Shown in pieces: positions 15,778 to 24,537 of a stretch of 64,000 bases of DNA. A program made the position numbers and the translations under genes. The stretch is from NCBI GenBank assembly GCA_000018565.1, contig CP000877.1:1-64000 (forward strand). Reading direction: 5' to 3'. The stretch's first letter is position 1. Every line of letters starts with the position of its first letter. The notes beneath the pieces are model-generated. The model was not told where the DNA came from. It searched no databases and saw nothing but the letters and a program-made list of their open reading frames with translations. This DNA comes from Herpetosiphon aurantiacus DSM 785. GTDB taxonomy: Bacteria; Chloroflexota; Chloroflexia; Chloroflexales; Herpetosiphonaceae.

Positions 15778-17985
15778 TTATCGAGTCGCTGAGTGTCCCG
15801 CGCGGGATCGGCGCGGCGTGCGCCCATAGCCCGTTGTCCGGCGTTGTTCCGCTGGCGCGGTCAAGGCAGCGGGTGGGGGACTCGCCAGCCGTTCGGGTGT
15901 CGGCGTAATCACCGGGTCGCGTTCAATGGGTCGCTGGCGATGCTCGGCGCTATAGCCTGCATAGGCACTGGATTGCTGCTGAAGCGCAGCGGCGGCCTCG
16001 GCATCGCTCACCTGGATCGCGCCTGGCACGCGCTGCATCTGCTGCTCCATGGTCTGCATCCGGCGGGTTGCTGCGGTTTCACGCATCCCACTGGCAATGA
16101 GGTCGTTTTGGGCCTCGGCGCGGGTGTCGGGTCGGAATTGCCCTTCCTGTCCAGCCTCCACCATCAAACGTTGGGCCAAATCCGGCGCAAATGGCGTTTG
16201 GTGCAAGCTCTCCAACACGGTCTGCACGGCGGCGGTTTGGTGGCCAAACGCACCTGGCGCAAGGCCCATCGCGCTGGTCACGCTGTCCACGCTGGCAGGG
16301 CTGGTTGGGTCGCTCGCATACGCGCTGACATACGCGCTAGTCATGGCCTCGGTAATCTGCGGTCGGCCAATCGCCTTAATCGGCGCTTCATAGGCTTCCC
16401 GTGCCATGCGTTTTTGGCGCTCGGCCTGGCGTTCGGCATCCTGTTGGGCTTGGCGTGCCTGTGCCTGGTCGCGCACCATGGCCTGCTGGGCCTGCCGCTC
16501 CATTGCTTGCACCCGATCTGCCTCCTGCTGCTGCTGGCGGGCCATGGCCATTTGGCGATCCTGCTGGCGTTCGCCGCGTTGCTGTTCACGGTCGGCGTGC
16601 ATCCCGAGTTGATGGCGAGCCATCGGACTGTGCATGCCGTAGCGCCGTTCTCGTGCGTTCTGGCCAATCGCCGCTCCGGCGGTAAACTCGCTATTGCCGT
16701 AGCCCATCAACGTGGCAAGGTTGCCGATCGCGGCCAGCGGTCGATTGCTTTGGGCCGCGTAGCCAAGCGCCGCGCTACTGCTGGCTCCTGACTGGCGGGC
16801 GGTGGCATAAGCGGCTGCGGCTTTCGGGGCAGCGGTTGCCATACCCACGGCAGCGCCAATCCCCCCCGTCGCCAACGCCGCAGCGGGAGCCAACGCCCGC
16901 CCGACCGAACTGATGCCGCCGCCGCTGCCCATGCCCGTGATCGCGCCAATCACCGCCTTATAGGCCACGGTGACATAGACAATTTCGAGGGCTAAGCCAA
17001 GAATGCCCACGCCCAGCACCGCAATCGAGCCGCTTTGGTTCGCGGCACCGACCACGGCGGCTAAGGTCAGTCCTTGTACGGCGCTAATCCCCCAACTTTG
17101 CAGCATCAAATCAGCCATCTTTTTAATGATGCCGACCACCATGCCCTCAAACGGGGTAAACCACATAAACAAGGTGGCGATGATCAGGGCAATCAACTGA
17201 AAGCCTAACGCAAGCGTAAAGGCCACGTTGATTAAGGTTTCGAGGAATGCGAAGGCCACCAGAATCAAACCATACACCGTGCGGGTAATTCCGCCGCCTG
17301 CGCGTTCAATCAATTGCCAGCGCACCGCACTGTCCTGATCCCCAAACGCGCCAATATCGTAGGGAAAATACTGCTGTTCAAACGCCGTCGGTAACAGGCG
17401 GCTACTCTCCATCACATCCGCCCGCGTCGCCCACAGATAGGATGCTGCGATGTCCACGCCGCGTAAGCCGGAACGCCCATCATTGCGTGGTCCATACGCC
17501 GGAATCTGGCCGCTGCCATCCACCAAAATGCCGCGATCCGTGCCTTGGTTCGCGTCGCCAGGCGCGATATTAAAGGATGACCCGCTGAAGATTTGGTTAT
17601 AAAACAGCGACCCTAAGTCACTGCGGGCCGCGTCGATGTCTTGGAATCCTCCCGCCAGCATGGGCAAGAGCAAGGGGACAATCACCGCCAAGCCTAAGAC
17701 CTTCTTGATATTCACCCACTGAAAGCGAATCACGGGCGTGGCAATGATTAAGAGCATGCCAATCGTCAACGACAGTTCGACCACGGGGCGGCTGATCCCC
17801 AAGATCTCGGTGCTGACCGTATCCAGCGCCTTGGTAAAGCCGTGGCTCACCAGCTGCGCCCGAAAACGGTCTAATACGTCAATGATGAACAAGCCTGCAC
17901 GATTAAAACCCCAGGTCACTTGGGCAATGGTTTGTTCTAATTGGTAGAGGGGTTGTTGGACAAGATTATCCATCCAATCCGGCAT
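15778..17985 (-). CDS. VirB6/TrbL-like polytopic membrane protein
   Basis: A 735-residue protein. The start at 17985 (MPDWMDNLVQQPL) has AAGGAGG upstream and overlaps the preceding gene by 20 bases. Several membrane helices lie between residues 60 and 400 (such as PVVELSLTIGMLLIIATP and FTLALGFQLIALIIATLFMW), as in VirB6/TrbL channel proteins. The region 400-460 is Ala/Gly-rich. From 460 to 560 a very Gln/Arg-rich helix (QQEADRVQAMERQAQQAMVR) probably forms a coiled coil. The C-terminus is disordered and Pro-rich. It forms part of the DNA-conducting channel in the membrane. Confidence 0.75.
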   Translation of the reverse strand: MPDWMDNLVQQPLYQLEQTIAQVTWGFNRAGLFIIDVLDRFRAQLVSHGFTKALDTVSTEILGISRPVVELSLTIGMLLIIATPVIRFQWVNIKKVLGLAVIVPLLLPMLAGGFQDIDAARSDLGSLFYNQIFSGSSFNIAPGDANQGTDRGILVDGSGQIPAYGPRNDGRSGLRGVDIAASYLWATRADVMESSRLLPTAFEQQYFPYDIGAFGDQDSAVRWQLIERAGGGITRTVYGLILVAFAFLETLINVAFTLALGFQLIALIIATLFMWFTPFEGMVVGIIKKMADLMLQSWGISAVQGLTLAAVVGAANQSGSIAVLGVGILGLALEIVYVTVAYKAVIGAITGMGSGGGISSVGRALAPAAALATGGIGAAVGMATAAPKAAAAYATARQSGASSSAALGYAAQSNRPLAAIGNLATLMGYGNSEFTAGAAIGQNARERRYGMHSPMARHQLGMHADREQQRGERQQDRQMAMARQQQQEADRVQAMERQAQQAMVRDQAQARQAQQDAERQAERQKRMAREAYEAPIKAIGRPQITEAMTSAYVSAYASDPTSPASVDSVTSAMGLAPGAFGHQTAAVQTVLESLHQTPFAPDLAQRLMVEAGQEGQFRPDTRAEAQNDLIASGMRETAATRRMQTMEQQMQRVPGAIQVSDAEAAAALQQQSSAYAGYSAEHRQRPIERDPVITPTPERLASPPPAALTAPAEQRRTTGYGRTPRRSRAGHSATR

Positions 17986-18640
17986 CGTTGGCCTCCTTCG
18001 TTGGGGGTCGGGGTCGTCGCAATCGCCACCAGCCCAAAAACGCGATGAGCGCCATGCCCCACAGCAACAACCCAATACCGATCAAACAGCCTGCATCAAA
18101 CCGTGCGCGGATCGGCTGGCCGCTGGCATCCACCCGCCCTTCGACGACATCGCGCAGCAAAAATGGTGTGGGGGTTGGAACCCCGATCATGGCCAGCAAG
18201 GGATCGTAGGGTTGCGGTGGCGCATCGTCACGCTCGGCCATGTCAAAGAGGGGCACCAGCGTGGTTTCGCCGTTCATGGGCGTGAGCACAAAACGCTCGG
18301 TGCGGGCCGCCTCGGCAAACCGCACGCCAAAGCCATTGCTGACTCCACCGCCGTCATCGAGCAGGCCCATGTTTTGTTGCTCCGGCACTTGAATGCCTGC
18401 GCCCTGAAACTGCACAATGTACAGTCCCCAAGCCAACTCCGGCAGCATGATCCGTCCGGTGGCATCGGTCGTTCCGGTTGTGACCAGCACCCGCCCTGCG
18501 TCGTCCGTATCGTGAAACACCAGCACGGTTAATTGGGGGATGGGCTGGCCGGATGGGTCACGGATAAGCAGCGTCAAATCGCCGCGCCCTGCGACCACGG
18601 GCGTGAGGGTTGCAAAGACAATGAAAAGGATGAGCTTCAT
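17966..18640 (-). CDS. Surface protein with SpaA/Cna-B-like domain
   Basis: A 224-residue protein. The start at 18640 overlaps the previous stop by 4 bases (ATGA). A signal peptide (MKLILFIVFATLTPVVAG) is followed by a beta domain like carboxypeptidase-regulatory or Cna-B folds: LTLLIRDPSGQPIPQLTVLV, then TGTTDATGRIMLPELAWGLY. A C-terminal membrane helix (GCLIGIGLLLWGMALIAFLG) with a positive tail anchors it. There is no clear LPxTG motif. The layout fits a cell-surface stalk protein for mating contact. Confidence 0.68.
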   Translation of the reverse strand: MKLILFIVFATLTPVVAGRGDLTLLIRDPSGQPIPQLTVLVFHDTDDAGRVLVTTGTTDATGRIMLPELAWGLYIVQFQGAGIQVPEQQNMGLLDDGGGVSNGFGVRFAEAARTERFVLTPMNGETTLVPLFDMAERDDAPPQPYDPLLAMIGVPTPTPFLLRDVVEGRVDASGQPIRARFDAGCLIGIGLLLWGMALIAFLGWWRLRRPRPPTKEANDAGLDG

Positions 18641-19014
18641 GCACCCACCTCTCGGAGTGCCAGCGGCGGAATCCGTACCCGTGGGCTGGCCACGCCGTAG
18701 CGATCCAGCCAGCGCACCACGGTACAAATCTCGCCTTTCCACGGCAACACCGTCACCAGCAACGTGCGCTGATCCAGCGTGAGCCGAATCCCCAACACCG
18801 TGCGGCCATCACTCAGCGAGAGCGGAATGATGCCCGTGCCGTCGCGCTCCATCGCTCGCAAGCCCGACCGACAATGCATCAAGAGCGTCGTATAGGCTTC
18901 CGCTGCCATGGGCTGTCCGGTGATTTGGGTGGTCATATGGGCCAAGGTCAAGGCCACGACATCCGGCGTGCCGCTGGCGTAGCCTGCTACGACTGCCTGC
19001 ACCAAGGTATGCAT
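18637..19014 (-). CDS. 125-residue protein of unknown function
   Basis: A soluble protein with no signal peptide. The first half is helical (VVALTLAHMTTQITGQP) and the second half beta-rich (GRTVLGIRLTLDQRTLLVTV, then GEICTVVRWLDRYG). Its stop overlaps the start of the SpaA-like gene by 4 bases and it begins 15 bases after the M23 gene, so it belongs to the same operon. I do not recognise the family; a cytoplasmic accessory of the transfer system is possible. Confidence 0.6.
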   Translation of the reverse strand: MHTLVQAVVAGYASGTPDVVALTLAHMTTQITGQPMAAEAYTTLLMHCRSGLRAMERDGTGIIPLSLSDGRTVLGIRLTLDQRTLLVTVLPWKGEICTVVRWLDRYGVASPRVRIPPLALREVGA

Positions 19015-19029
19015 CCTTTCCTCCTTGGG

Positions 19030-20289
19030 TTATTTCGAAATAACGTCTAAAGGATTTCTGTCCAACCCATTCAGCCGCACCCGAAAGTGCAGGTGTGATC
19101 CGGTGGAACAGCCCGTTGATCCCATCGACGCGATCTGCTGGCCTGCCCGCACGGTTTGGCCTGCACTGACTGACCACGCCGAAACGTGCCCATACCAGTA
19201 CGAAAAACCGAGGCTATCTTGGGTTTTGACATAATTTCCAAAGCCGAAATGGGGGAAACGCGACCCGCTGATCCCCGAACAATCAATCGTCGAGGTGTCG
19301 CGTCCGGCAAACAGCACCGTCATGTCACGGGTCGCATACAGCGGCGTGCCTTCGGGCTTGGCGAAGTCGATGCCATCATGCCACCACGGGGTCGCGCCGC
19401 CACAGGGGCCGCGCGTCCCCGTGAAAAACCCGTGGCAGCCGAAAGCACGGGTAATTGGCGTATCCAGCGGCACAGGCCAACGGCCTGATCCGGTACTCGG
19501 TGTGCCTGCGGTCGGAATCGTGCCGCCCTCACTGGCTCCGCCGCCTACGCCCGTGGTACAGTTGGGGTCGCTGCGCAGTAATACCCAGACTTGGCCACTG
19601 CCCGCGCCGTCATCGCGGCTGGTGTCCTCGTTGGTCAACGTAATTCCCCACGCCTGCGCGTCGCCTGCGGGCGCTTCAAACACCAGCGTGCGGCTACTCG
19701 TGCCGATGGGATAGCCACCCACCAACGTGTCGCCAACTTCCTCAAGCGGCGGGTCTTTGGCGGGGCTAATGCCCAACTGCTGCGCGGCCTCCTCGCTCGG
19801 ATACCACGTCGCTTGGATCATGCGTCCGTCCGTTCCTTTGATCGCCCGCAGCTGCGAGAAGTCCAGATACAGCGGCCATTGCGTTTGGGTGGGGTTTTCT
19901 AAGGCCAGCGTCACCAGATGGTAAGCATTGCCGTTGCTCGCAGGCTGCGTCCGGTAGCTGGTCACGCGTAAGGTATAGCGATTGATTTGAATCCGCTGGT
20001 TGACATAGTAATCACTGCCGGTTCGCACATACGGGGTCGCCGTGGGCAGCGGGGTCGTGTAGATCGCTTCGGCAGTTGGCTCCTGCCCTGGCACGTAGGT
20101 CGCGTTGATCGGCGGTTCCGGCGTAGGCAATACCCCCGATTGGATCGTTGGCAGCGGTGAGGGCGTGGGGCATTGCCAGTTGACCACAATCGTTGGCGGC
20201 TGGTCGTCGTCGCCGTAGGTCGGCGCACATGCCAACAAAACAATCAGGCTTGCCACAAGGATGCTTGATCCAATGGCTCGCTCGTTCAT
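19030..20289 (-). CDS. M23-family peptidoglycan peptidase lipoprotein
   Basis: A 419-residue predicted lipoprotein (signal with LLAC, lipid Cys21). Residues 25-100 are a Pro/Thr linker. Residues 100-240 form a beta domain resembling the DUF4352-like region of lipoproteins (YVNQRIQINRYTLRV). The C-terminal M23 (lysostaphin-like) endopeptidase runs from about 285: HDGIDF gives the metal ligands His304 and Asp308, YGH has His368, and HLHF gives His399 and His401. It likely cuts wall cross-bridges so the conjugation channel can cross the wall, as VirB1-type hydrolases do. Confidence 0.85.
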   Translation of the reverse strand: MNERAIGSSILVASLIVLLACAPTYGDDDQPPTIVVNWQCPTPSPLPTIQSGVLPTPEPPINATYVPGQEPTAEAIYTTPLPTATPYVRTGSDYYVNQRIQINRYTLRVTSYRTQPASNGNAYHLVTLALENPTQTQWPLYLDFSQLRAIKGTDGRMIQATWYPSEEAAQQLGISPAKDPPLEEVGDTLVGGYPIGTSSRTLVFEAPAGDAQAWGITLTNEDTSRDDGAGSGQVWVLLRSDPNCTTGVGGGASEGGTIPTAGTPSTGSGRWPVPLDTPITRAFGCHGFFTGTRGPCGGATPWWHDGIDFAKPEGTPLYATRDMTVLFAGRDTSTIDCSGISGSRFPHFGFGNYVKTQDSLGFSYWYGHVSAWSVSAGQTVRAGQQIASMGSTGCSTGSHLHFRVRLNGLDRNPLDVISK

Positions 20290-20301
20290 AGGGTTCTCCT
20301 G

Positions 20302-21900
20302 TTAGTTCTCGGCGCGGGTTAAGAGGGTGGCGGGCAGAAAGCCGCCGACATAGACCTCAAGGTTTTCATCGCGCTCCACTTCCATCCACGCGACCATCGC
20401 CACGCCCTGTCCAGCAAAGGCTAAGCGCGGATTGCGGGCGGCACTGCGGCGGGTTGCGCCAAACACGCCCAATGCGGGTTCCGTGGTGATGGTATTCATC
20501 ACGGGCAACCATGCCCCGCCCTGGGCAGGTCGATAGCTGTAGACAATGGTTGAGGCGCTGCCATCGAGCAGACTCCACACGGCCATCAGGCTATCCGTCG
20601 CGGGTTCATACAAGAGTTCGGGGTGAAAGCCGCGCTGGCCGCTGCCCTCACTGGGACTGGGATTGTCTTCCAAGGCGGGCGTTGGCGCGGCGGGATCGGG
20701 CGTTGGCGCGGCTCCTGGTGCCGCGTGGGTGGCCAGAATCTCCGGCACATCCCACGTTTGGCCACCGTCGCGCGAGCAGGCGACAAACACCCCGCTTTTG
20801 CTATATTGGCCCCAACTGACACAGACCTGGGCCTGACCCGCCTGATCGGTAAAGGCCACCAGGTCAATCCATGCCACGACCTGCGGCTGGATTGGCAACC
20901 CGCCAAATGACAACGGTCGCGCCACCCATGGGCCATTGCGTCCGTCCTGCGTCACGATGCGCACCCCATCGCCCACCCCAATCGCCACGACCGTGCGGAT
21001 CGTGCCATTGGCCAACGGCACGGTGGCGATGTCACCATAAAGTTGTTTGGAGTCATTGATCAGCCAATCCTGCCATACCCATGGCCCGCTGCCATCGCTG
21101 GCGCGTTGGGCATGCACCGCGTGAAAGCAATCAAAACAGGCATCCGCACTGATAAAAAACACATGCAGCTGGCCCACTGCATCAACTGCCACCTGAAACA
21201 TCCGCCCGCCCTGACTGCCACTGGGCAGTGGGATGGGTTCGGGCGGTGTCCACGTTCGGCCCGCGTCACTGCTGCTCGTGATCACCACCTGCCCATTTTG
21301 CGCAAAGACCACATGGATGCGACCTTGGGCATCGATGGCAATTGCGGGTGCGCCTGCGCCTTTGGTGACGGTTGCCGTGTTCACCCCAATCCCCTGCCGC
21401 CATGTTTTGGTCTGTGGGTCTTGCACCTTGACCAGCACCGTCGCCTCCTGCGGAAACTCATTCAGCCAATTTGACCAGACCACAGCGGCCCAGCCCTGCG
21501 TGGGGTGGACGGCAATCGCGGGGTCTTGGTCGTAGCCTGGCATGTTCGAGAGATTCAGCGGCGGCATGCCTTTGCCCCCAGGTGGGGCGGCGGTGGGTCG
21601 TGTCCATGGGGTTGGCGAGGGCGTAGGACTGGGGGTCAGGGTTGGTGTGTTCGGGGCGGGGGTACAGACAGGCATGGTTGGCGCGGCGGTCGGGCTAGCG
21701 GTCAACGTGGGCAATGGCGTTCCCGTGCCGCTCGGCGGTGGTGACAGCATCACCGGATTGGTCGCCGTCGGTGGCGGCGGCTCAAACCCATAGGGCCAAC
21801 AGCCCAAGACCGCTGCGGTTCCGGCAAGCTGGCTTGGCGCAAGGCGGCTACAGCCTGCCAAGAACACGAGCATACCAACCCCAAGCCAACGGCGGCTCAT
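20302..21900 (-). CDS. Asp-box (BNR) beta-propeller lipoprotein
   Basis: A 532-residue predicted lipoprotein (MLVFLAGC lipobox) with a long Thr/Pro-rich linker (residues 40-110) that would hold the domain away from the membrane. The rest looks like a six-blade sialidase-type propeller. Two Asp-boxes are clear: SSDAGRTW and SRDGGQTW. I cannot place the catalytic Arg triad or Tyr/Glu of true sialidases, so binding of glycans or proteins is as likely as hydrolysis. It sits between ssb and the M23 peptidase on the same strand. Confidence 0.75.
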   Translation of the reverse strand: MSRRWLGVGMLVFLAGCSRLAPSQLAGTAAVLGCWPYGFEPPPPTATNPVMLSPPPSGTGTPLPTLTASPTAAPTMPVCTPAPNTPTLTPSPTPSPTPWTRPTAAPPGGKGMPPLNLSNMPGYDQDPAIAVHPTQGWAAVVWSNWLNEFPQEATVLVKVQDPQTKTWRQGIGVNTATVTKGAGAPAIAIDAQGRIHVVFAQNGQVVITSSSDAGRTWTPPEPIPLPSGSQGGRMFQVAVDAVGQLHVFFISADACFDCFHAVHAQRASDGSGPWVWQDWLINDSKQLYGDIATVPLANGTIRTVVAIGVGDGVRIVTQDGRNGPWVARPLSFGGLPIQPQVVAWIDLVAFTDQAGQAQVCVSWGQYSKSGVFVACSRDGGQTWDVPEILATHAAPGAAPTPDPAAPTPALEDNPSPSEGSGQRGFHPELLYEPATDSLMAVWSLLDGSASTIVYSYRPAQGGAWLPVMNTITTEPALGVFGATRRSAARNPRLAFAGQGVAMVAWMEVERDENLEVYVGGFLPATLLTRAEN

Positions 21901-22253
21901 CGCTCGGCTCCGCGTGGCTCGTGGGTGACGGCCACATCATCGGCCACCAGTTCGTGGCCTTCGCGTTGTTGGCCACTCTCTGCATCCTGCCATTGGCGCA
22001 CCTGCCACCGTCCCTTCACAACCACTTTGCAGCCTTTGCTCACCCGCTGCGCCACGCGGTCGGCCACATTTCCCCAACAACTCACCGCCAGAAAGTTGAC
22101 CTCCTCGCGACCCTCGCGACCCTCACCACCAGGTATCCAACGGTGATTGGCGATGCGGAAGGTCGTCAGCGACGTATTCCCCAGCGTCACCTTCACCTCC
22201 GGCTCGTTCACCACCCGCCCTTCGATCACCACCAGATTGACATCGCTTGCCAT
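21897..22253 (-). CDS. ssb: Single-stranded DNA-binding protein
   Basis: A 118-residue OB-fold protein. The start at 22253 (MASDVNLVVIEGRVVNEPEV) has GGAGGT upstream; an in-frame extension upstream runs toward the insertion sequence and is rejected. It includes the SSB blocks LTTFRIANHRW, VNFLAVSCWGNVADRVAQRV and KGCKVVVKGRWQVRQW. The usual acidic tail is missing: it ends EPRGAER, so it may be a plasmid-type SSB that does not recruit host partners in the normal way. Its stop overlaps the next gene by 4 bases. It would coat transferred single strands. Confidence 0.9.
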   Translation of the reverse strand: MASDVNLVVIEGRVVNEPEVKVTLGNTSLTTFRIANHRWIPGGEGREGREEVNFLAVSCWGNVADRVAQRVSKGCKVVVKGRWQVRQWQDAESGQQREGHELVADDVAVTHEPRGAER

Positions 22254-22322
22254 CGGAAACACCTCCATACAAAAAAAGCCAACACAAAATCCATCCTGCT
22301 CGACGAGCAGCATGGAACAGAT

Positions 22323-22365
22323 CACGCTAAGCCACGACATGGTGGACACATAGGGATCACTTAGC
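22323..22365. repeat. Left (transposase 3' side) terminal inverted repeat
   Basis: 43 bases, an exact reverse complement of 24210-24252. The outer end reads CACGCTAAGCC and the inner end CACTTAGC. Confidence 0.85.
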
Positions 22366-22373
22366 GAAGAGGC

Positions 22374-24107
22374 TTACCCAAGAGCGAAGCGCAACTGCTC
22401 TGCGAGGGGGATGGTGGACTTTCGGCGCGGCGTACTGCCGACATACTGGGTCTTGCCCCAGTCGTCTTCAATCACATCCCACAGCATTAACTGCCGACTC
22501 CCAAAGGGATGCTCGTAGCGCGTGCCCGTCTCCATCGTCCGTATCCACCCATCGGTATCAATCGTCGCCGGATACGACCGCAGGTGGTGATCCGCATAGG
22601 TAATCGTGACATGCTGCGCCTCCAGCCATACCTCAACGGCTTCCTTGGCCAAGCCAATTTCACTGTAGATCCGCCAGCGGCGCACCCGCAGAAAGCCCAC
22701 CCGATCCAAACGCCGTTTCACCCGTGTTGCGGCAAAAATGCGCTGGAGCAGCCGTTCCGGATAGGGGCGACCGCGAATCCACGTCAGGACTTCGGCTGGC
22801 GTTTCTCGCCCATCTTGGCGCTGCCGATGTGCCCAATGCACTTCGGTGTTGTAGTGGAGTAGCCATGTGCGATGCGCGTGCCAGAGCGCATCCCAACTCT
22901 GCGCGGCCCGAAACCCCTCCTCTGCTTCGTCAGCCATACGCCGTTGGATACCGAAGGTCGTCTCGATGTAGGATTGCCAGGGTTGGCGCTTCTCAATCGG
23001 GCACTGCTGAATCCGCAGGTGCTGACACACCTCCTGGAGCCGATGCGAGCGGAACACACTGCCTGAATCGCTCACAATCCCATCAGGACAGCCGTACTTT
23101 GCCACCGCATCATAGAGCACTTTCAACACGGCAGTGGTGTCCTGAATCCGACTGATCGCGCTGGAAAGAATGGCGCGGCTGTAATTTTCGACAATCGAGA
23201 TACAGTAAATATGGCCGCCACCCAAGCGGTGCATATCGAGATAGCGGATGTCAATCGTCCAGTACTGATGTCGGTACTGGGCAGCAAAGGGCATGGCACG
23301 CGGTTCATGCTTCCGTGATCGCTGCCGTTTGGGCAATTCGGGGCAGAGGTCGCGATTGACCGCCATAATGCGCCCACAGGTGCGCGGACTGAGGCGGATG
23401 CCCTCACGGCGCAGAGCGGCATGCATGCGCCACGCACCCAACAAGTGGTTGCGCTGTAAGCGGCGAACCCGCTGCTGGATAGCGATGGTGACTTTGGGAT
23501 GGCGACGGCGCGGCGCACGGGACTTTGCTTGTAACCCTGCGAAGCCCTCCTTGTGCCAGCGTGCAAAGGTGTTGTACACGGTGGAACGGCTAATCTGAAG
23601 ATAGGTCGCAATCCGTTTTTTCGTCCAGCCCTCAAGGCTTAAGACCAGGATGGCGTGGCGGCGTTGGATGGGATCAGGATTGTCATGGAACGGAGGGAAC
23701 CGCCGCGTGGTGAGCTGCGGGAGCGGGTGATGGGCGAGCACGCGCCGAATGGTTTTGATACTGGGCCGCCGACCGTGTTTGATAAAACAAATCGTAGCCA
23801 GTTCATGGGCGGTGAGCGGCGGATGCTCCGCTTTGAGCGCCAGCACAAAGGCGACCAATTCTTCGGGAAAGCGGGCAGCGCGTTGGAGGGGCGTGGGAGC
23901 GGCAACCAAGCCAGGTAAGCCATTGGTGCGAAAATGGTCAAGATGATAGGTGATGATGTGATCGGGCACGGCGGTTTCGCTAGCGCGGTCGGCCACCGAC
24001 TCTTCGGTTAAGACAATGGGGCGAATGAGTTCATAGAGATACTGTTTGGGGCAGGTAATCTGCATTTGGAGTTGTTGCCACGCAGGCGCAGCGGCACGTT
24101 TGGGCAT
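22374..24107 (-). CDS. DDE (rve-type) transposase
   Basis: A 577-residue transposase. Two helix-turn-helix regions occupy residues 1-200 (IATYLQISRSTVYNTFARWH is the clearest). The integrase-like catalytic core follows, with Asp in WTIDIRYLD, Asp in IVSDSGSVF and Glu in SYIETTFG. A C-terminal beta region (about 450-560) resembles the Mu-type C-terminal domain. The architecture is like long IS481/IS3-type integrases, but I do not assign an IS family. The reading frame is whole and the ends are perfect, so the element may be recent or active. Confidence 0.88.
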   Translation of the reverse strand: MPKRAAAPAWQQLQMQITCPKQYLYELIRPIVLTEESVADRASETAVPDHIITYHLDHFRTNGLPGLVAAPTPLQRAARFPEELVAFVLALKAEHPPLTAHELATICFIKHGRRPSIKTIRRVLAHHPLPQLTTRRFPPFHDNPDPIQRRHAILVLSLEGWTKKRIATYLQISRSTVYNTFARWHKEGFAGLQAKSRAPRRRHPKVTIAIQQRVRRLQRNHLLGAWRMHAALRREGIRLSPRTCGRIMAVNRDLCPELPKRQRSRKHEPRAMPFAAQYRHQYWTIDIRYLDMHRLGGGHIYCISIVENYSRAILSSAISRIQDTTAVLKVLYDAVAKYGCPDGIVSDSGSVFRSHRLQEVCQHLRIQQCPIEKRQPWQSYIETTFGIQRRMADEAEEGFRAAQSWDALWHAHRTWLLHYNTEVHWAHRQRQDGRETPAEVLTWIRGRPYPERLLQRIFAATRVKRRLDRVGFLRVRRWRIYSEIGLAKEAVEVWLEAQHVTITYADHHLRSYPATIDTDGWIRTMETGTRYEHPFGSRQLMLWDVIEDDWGKTQYVGSTPRRKSTIPLAEQLRFALG

Positions 24108-24209
24108 AGCGGCCTCGCTGGTGAACCCGATAGGTCGATGCCCCTCCTATCCTAGCGACTCTGGCCCAGCGTCGCAAGACCAACATGTGTTCGCTTCAGG
24201 CAAAAAAGG

Positions 24210-24252
24210 GCTAAGTGATCCCTATGTGTCCACCATGTCGTGGCTTAGCGTG
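24210..24252. repeat. Right terminal inverted repeat
   Basis: 43 bases, an exact reverse complement of 22323-22365. It is followed by the AACAGAT target duplicate at 24253-24259. Confidence 0.85.
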
Positions 24253-24338
24253 AACAGATTCACTATGCAAAAAGACACAAGAAAAAAGCTCCTGCAGGAC
24301 GCAGGCAGCATGGGGATTCAGGAATTAACCAGCCATCG

Positions 24339-24518
24339 TTATTCCGAGCGCTGGCGTTCCCCAAGCCATGACCACCAGCTGACCAAGGCAATGATCAGCA
24401 TCGCGGCAAGACTCAAGAGCAGATTGGTTGCGGGATCGTCGCGACCGGACAGCAGCGCAAGCGCCACCATGACCGCTAACACCGTGTAAACCCCGCGAAT
24501 CAACGAACGAAGGCGCAT
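24339..24518 (-). CDS. 59-residue two-helix membrane protein
   Basis: A short frame 19 bases after the stop of the replication-type gene on the same strand. ATG is at 24518 with GAGAGG upstream, and TAA is at 24339-24341. The product has two membrane segments, VLAVMVALALLSG and LLLSLAAMLIIALVSWW, separated by GRDDPATN, and ends GERQRSE. No family is recognised. It probably belonged to the rep-ssb-transfer transcript before the insertion sequence arrived. Confidence 0.55.
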   Translation of the reverse strand: MRLRSLIRGVYTVLAVMVALALLSGRDDPATNLLLSLAAMLIIALVSWWSWLGERQRSE

Positions 24519-24537
24519 ACGCAGCCTCTCTGCTAGG

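Larger units (their letters stand above)
22323..24252 (-). mobile_element. Insertion sequence with 43-bp perfect inverted repeats
   Basis: A 1930-bp element. Bases 22323-22365 and 24210-24252 are exact inverted repeats of each other. It is flanked by AACAGAT at 22316-22322 and 24253-24259, a 7-bp (possibly 8-bp) target duplication. One transposase gene (22374-24107) fills it. It lies about 70 bases upstream of ssb and cuts that gene off from the genes behind it, so ssb may now depend on a promoter in or near the element. Confidence 0.85.

Noticed and set aside
15793-16791. 332-codon plus-strand frame
   Set aside because: It lies wholly opposite the VirB6-like gene, in GC-rich DNA where antisense frames stay open. 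It is Gly/Arg/His-rich, and no ribosome site is seen.
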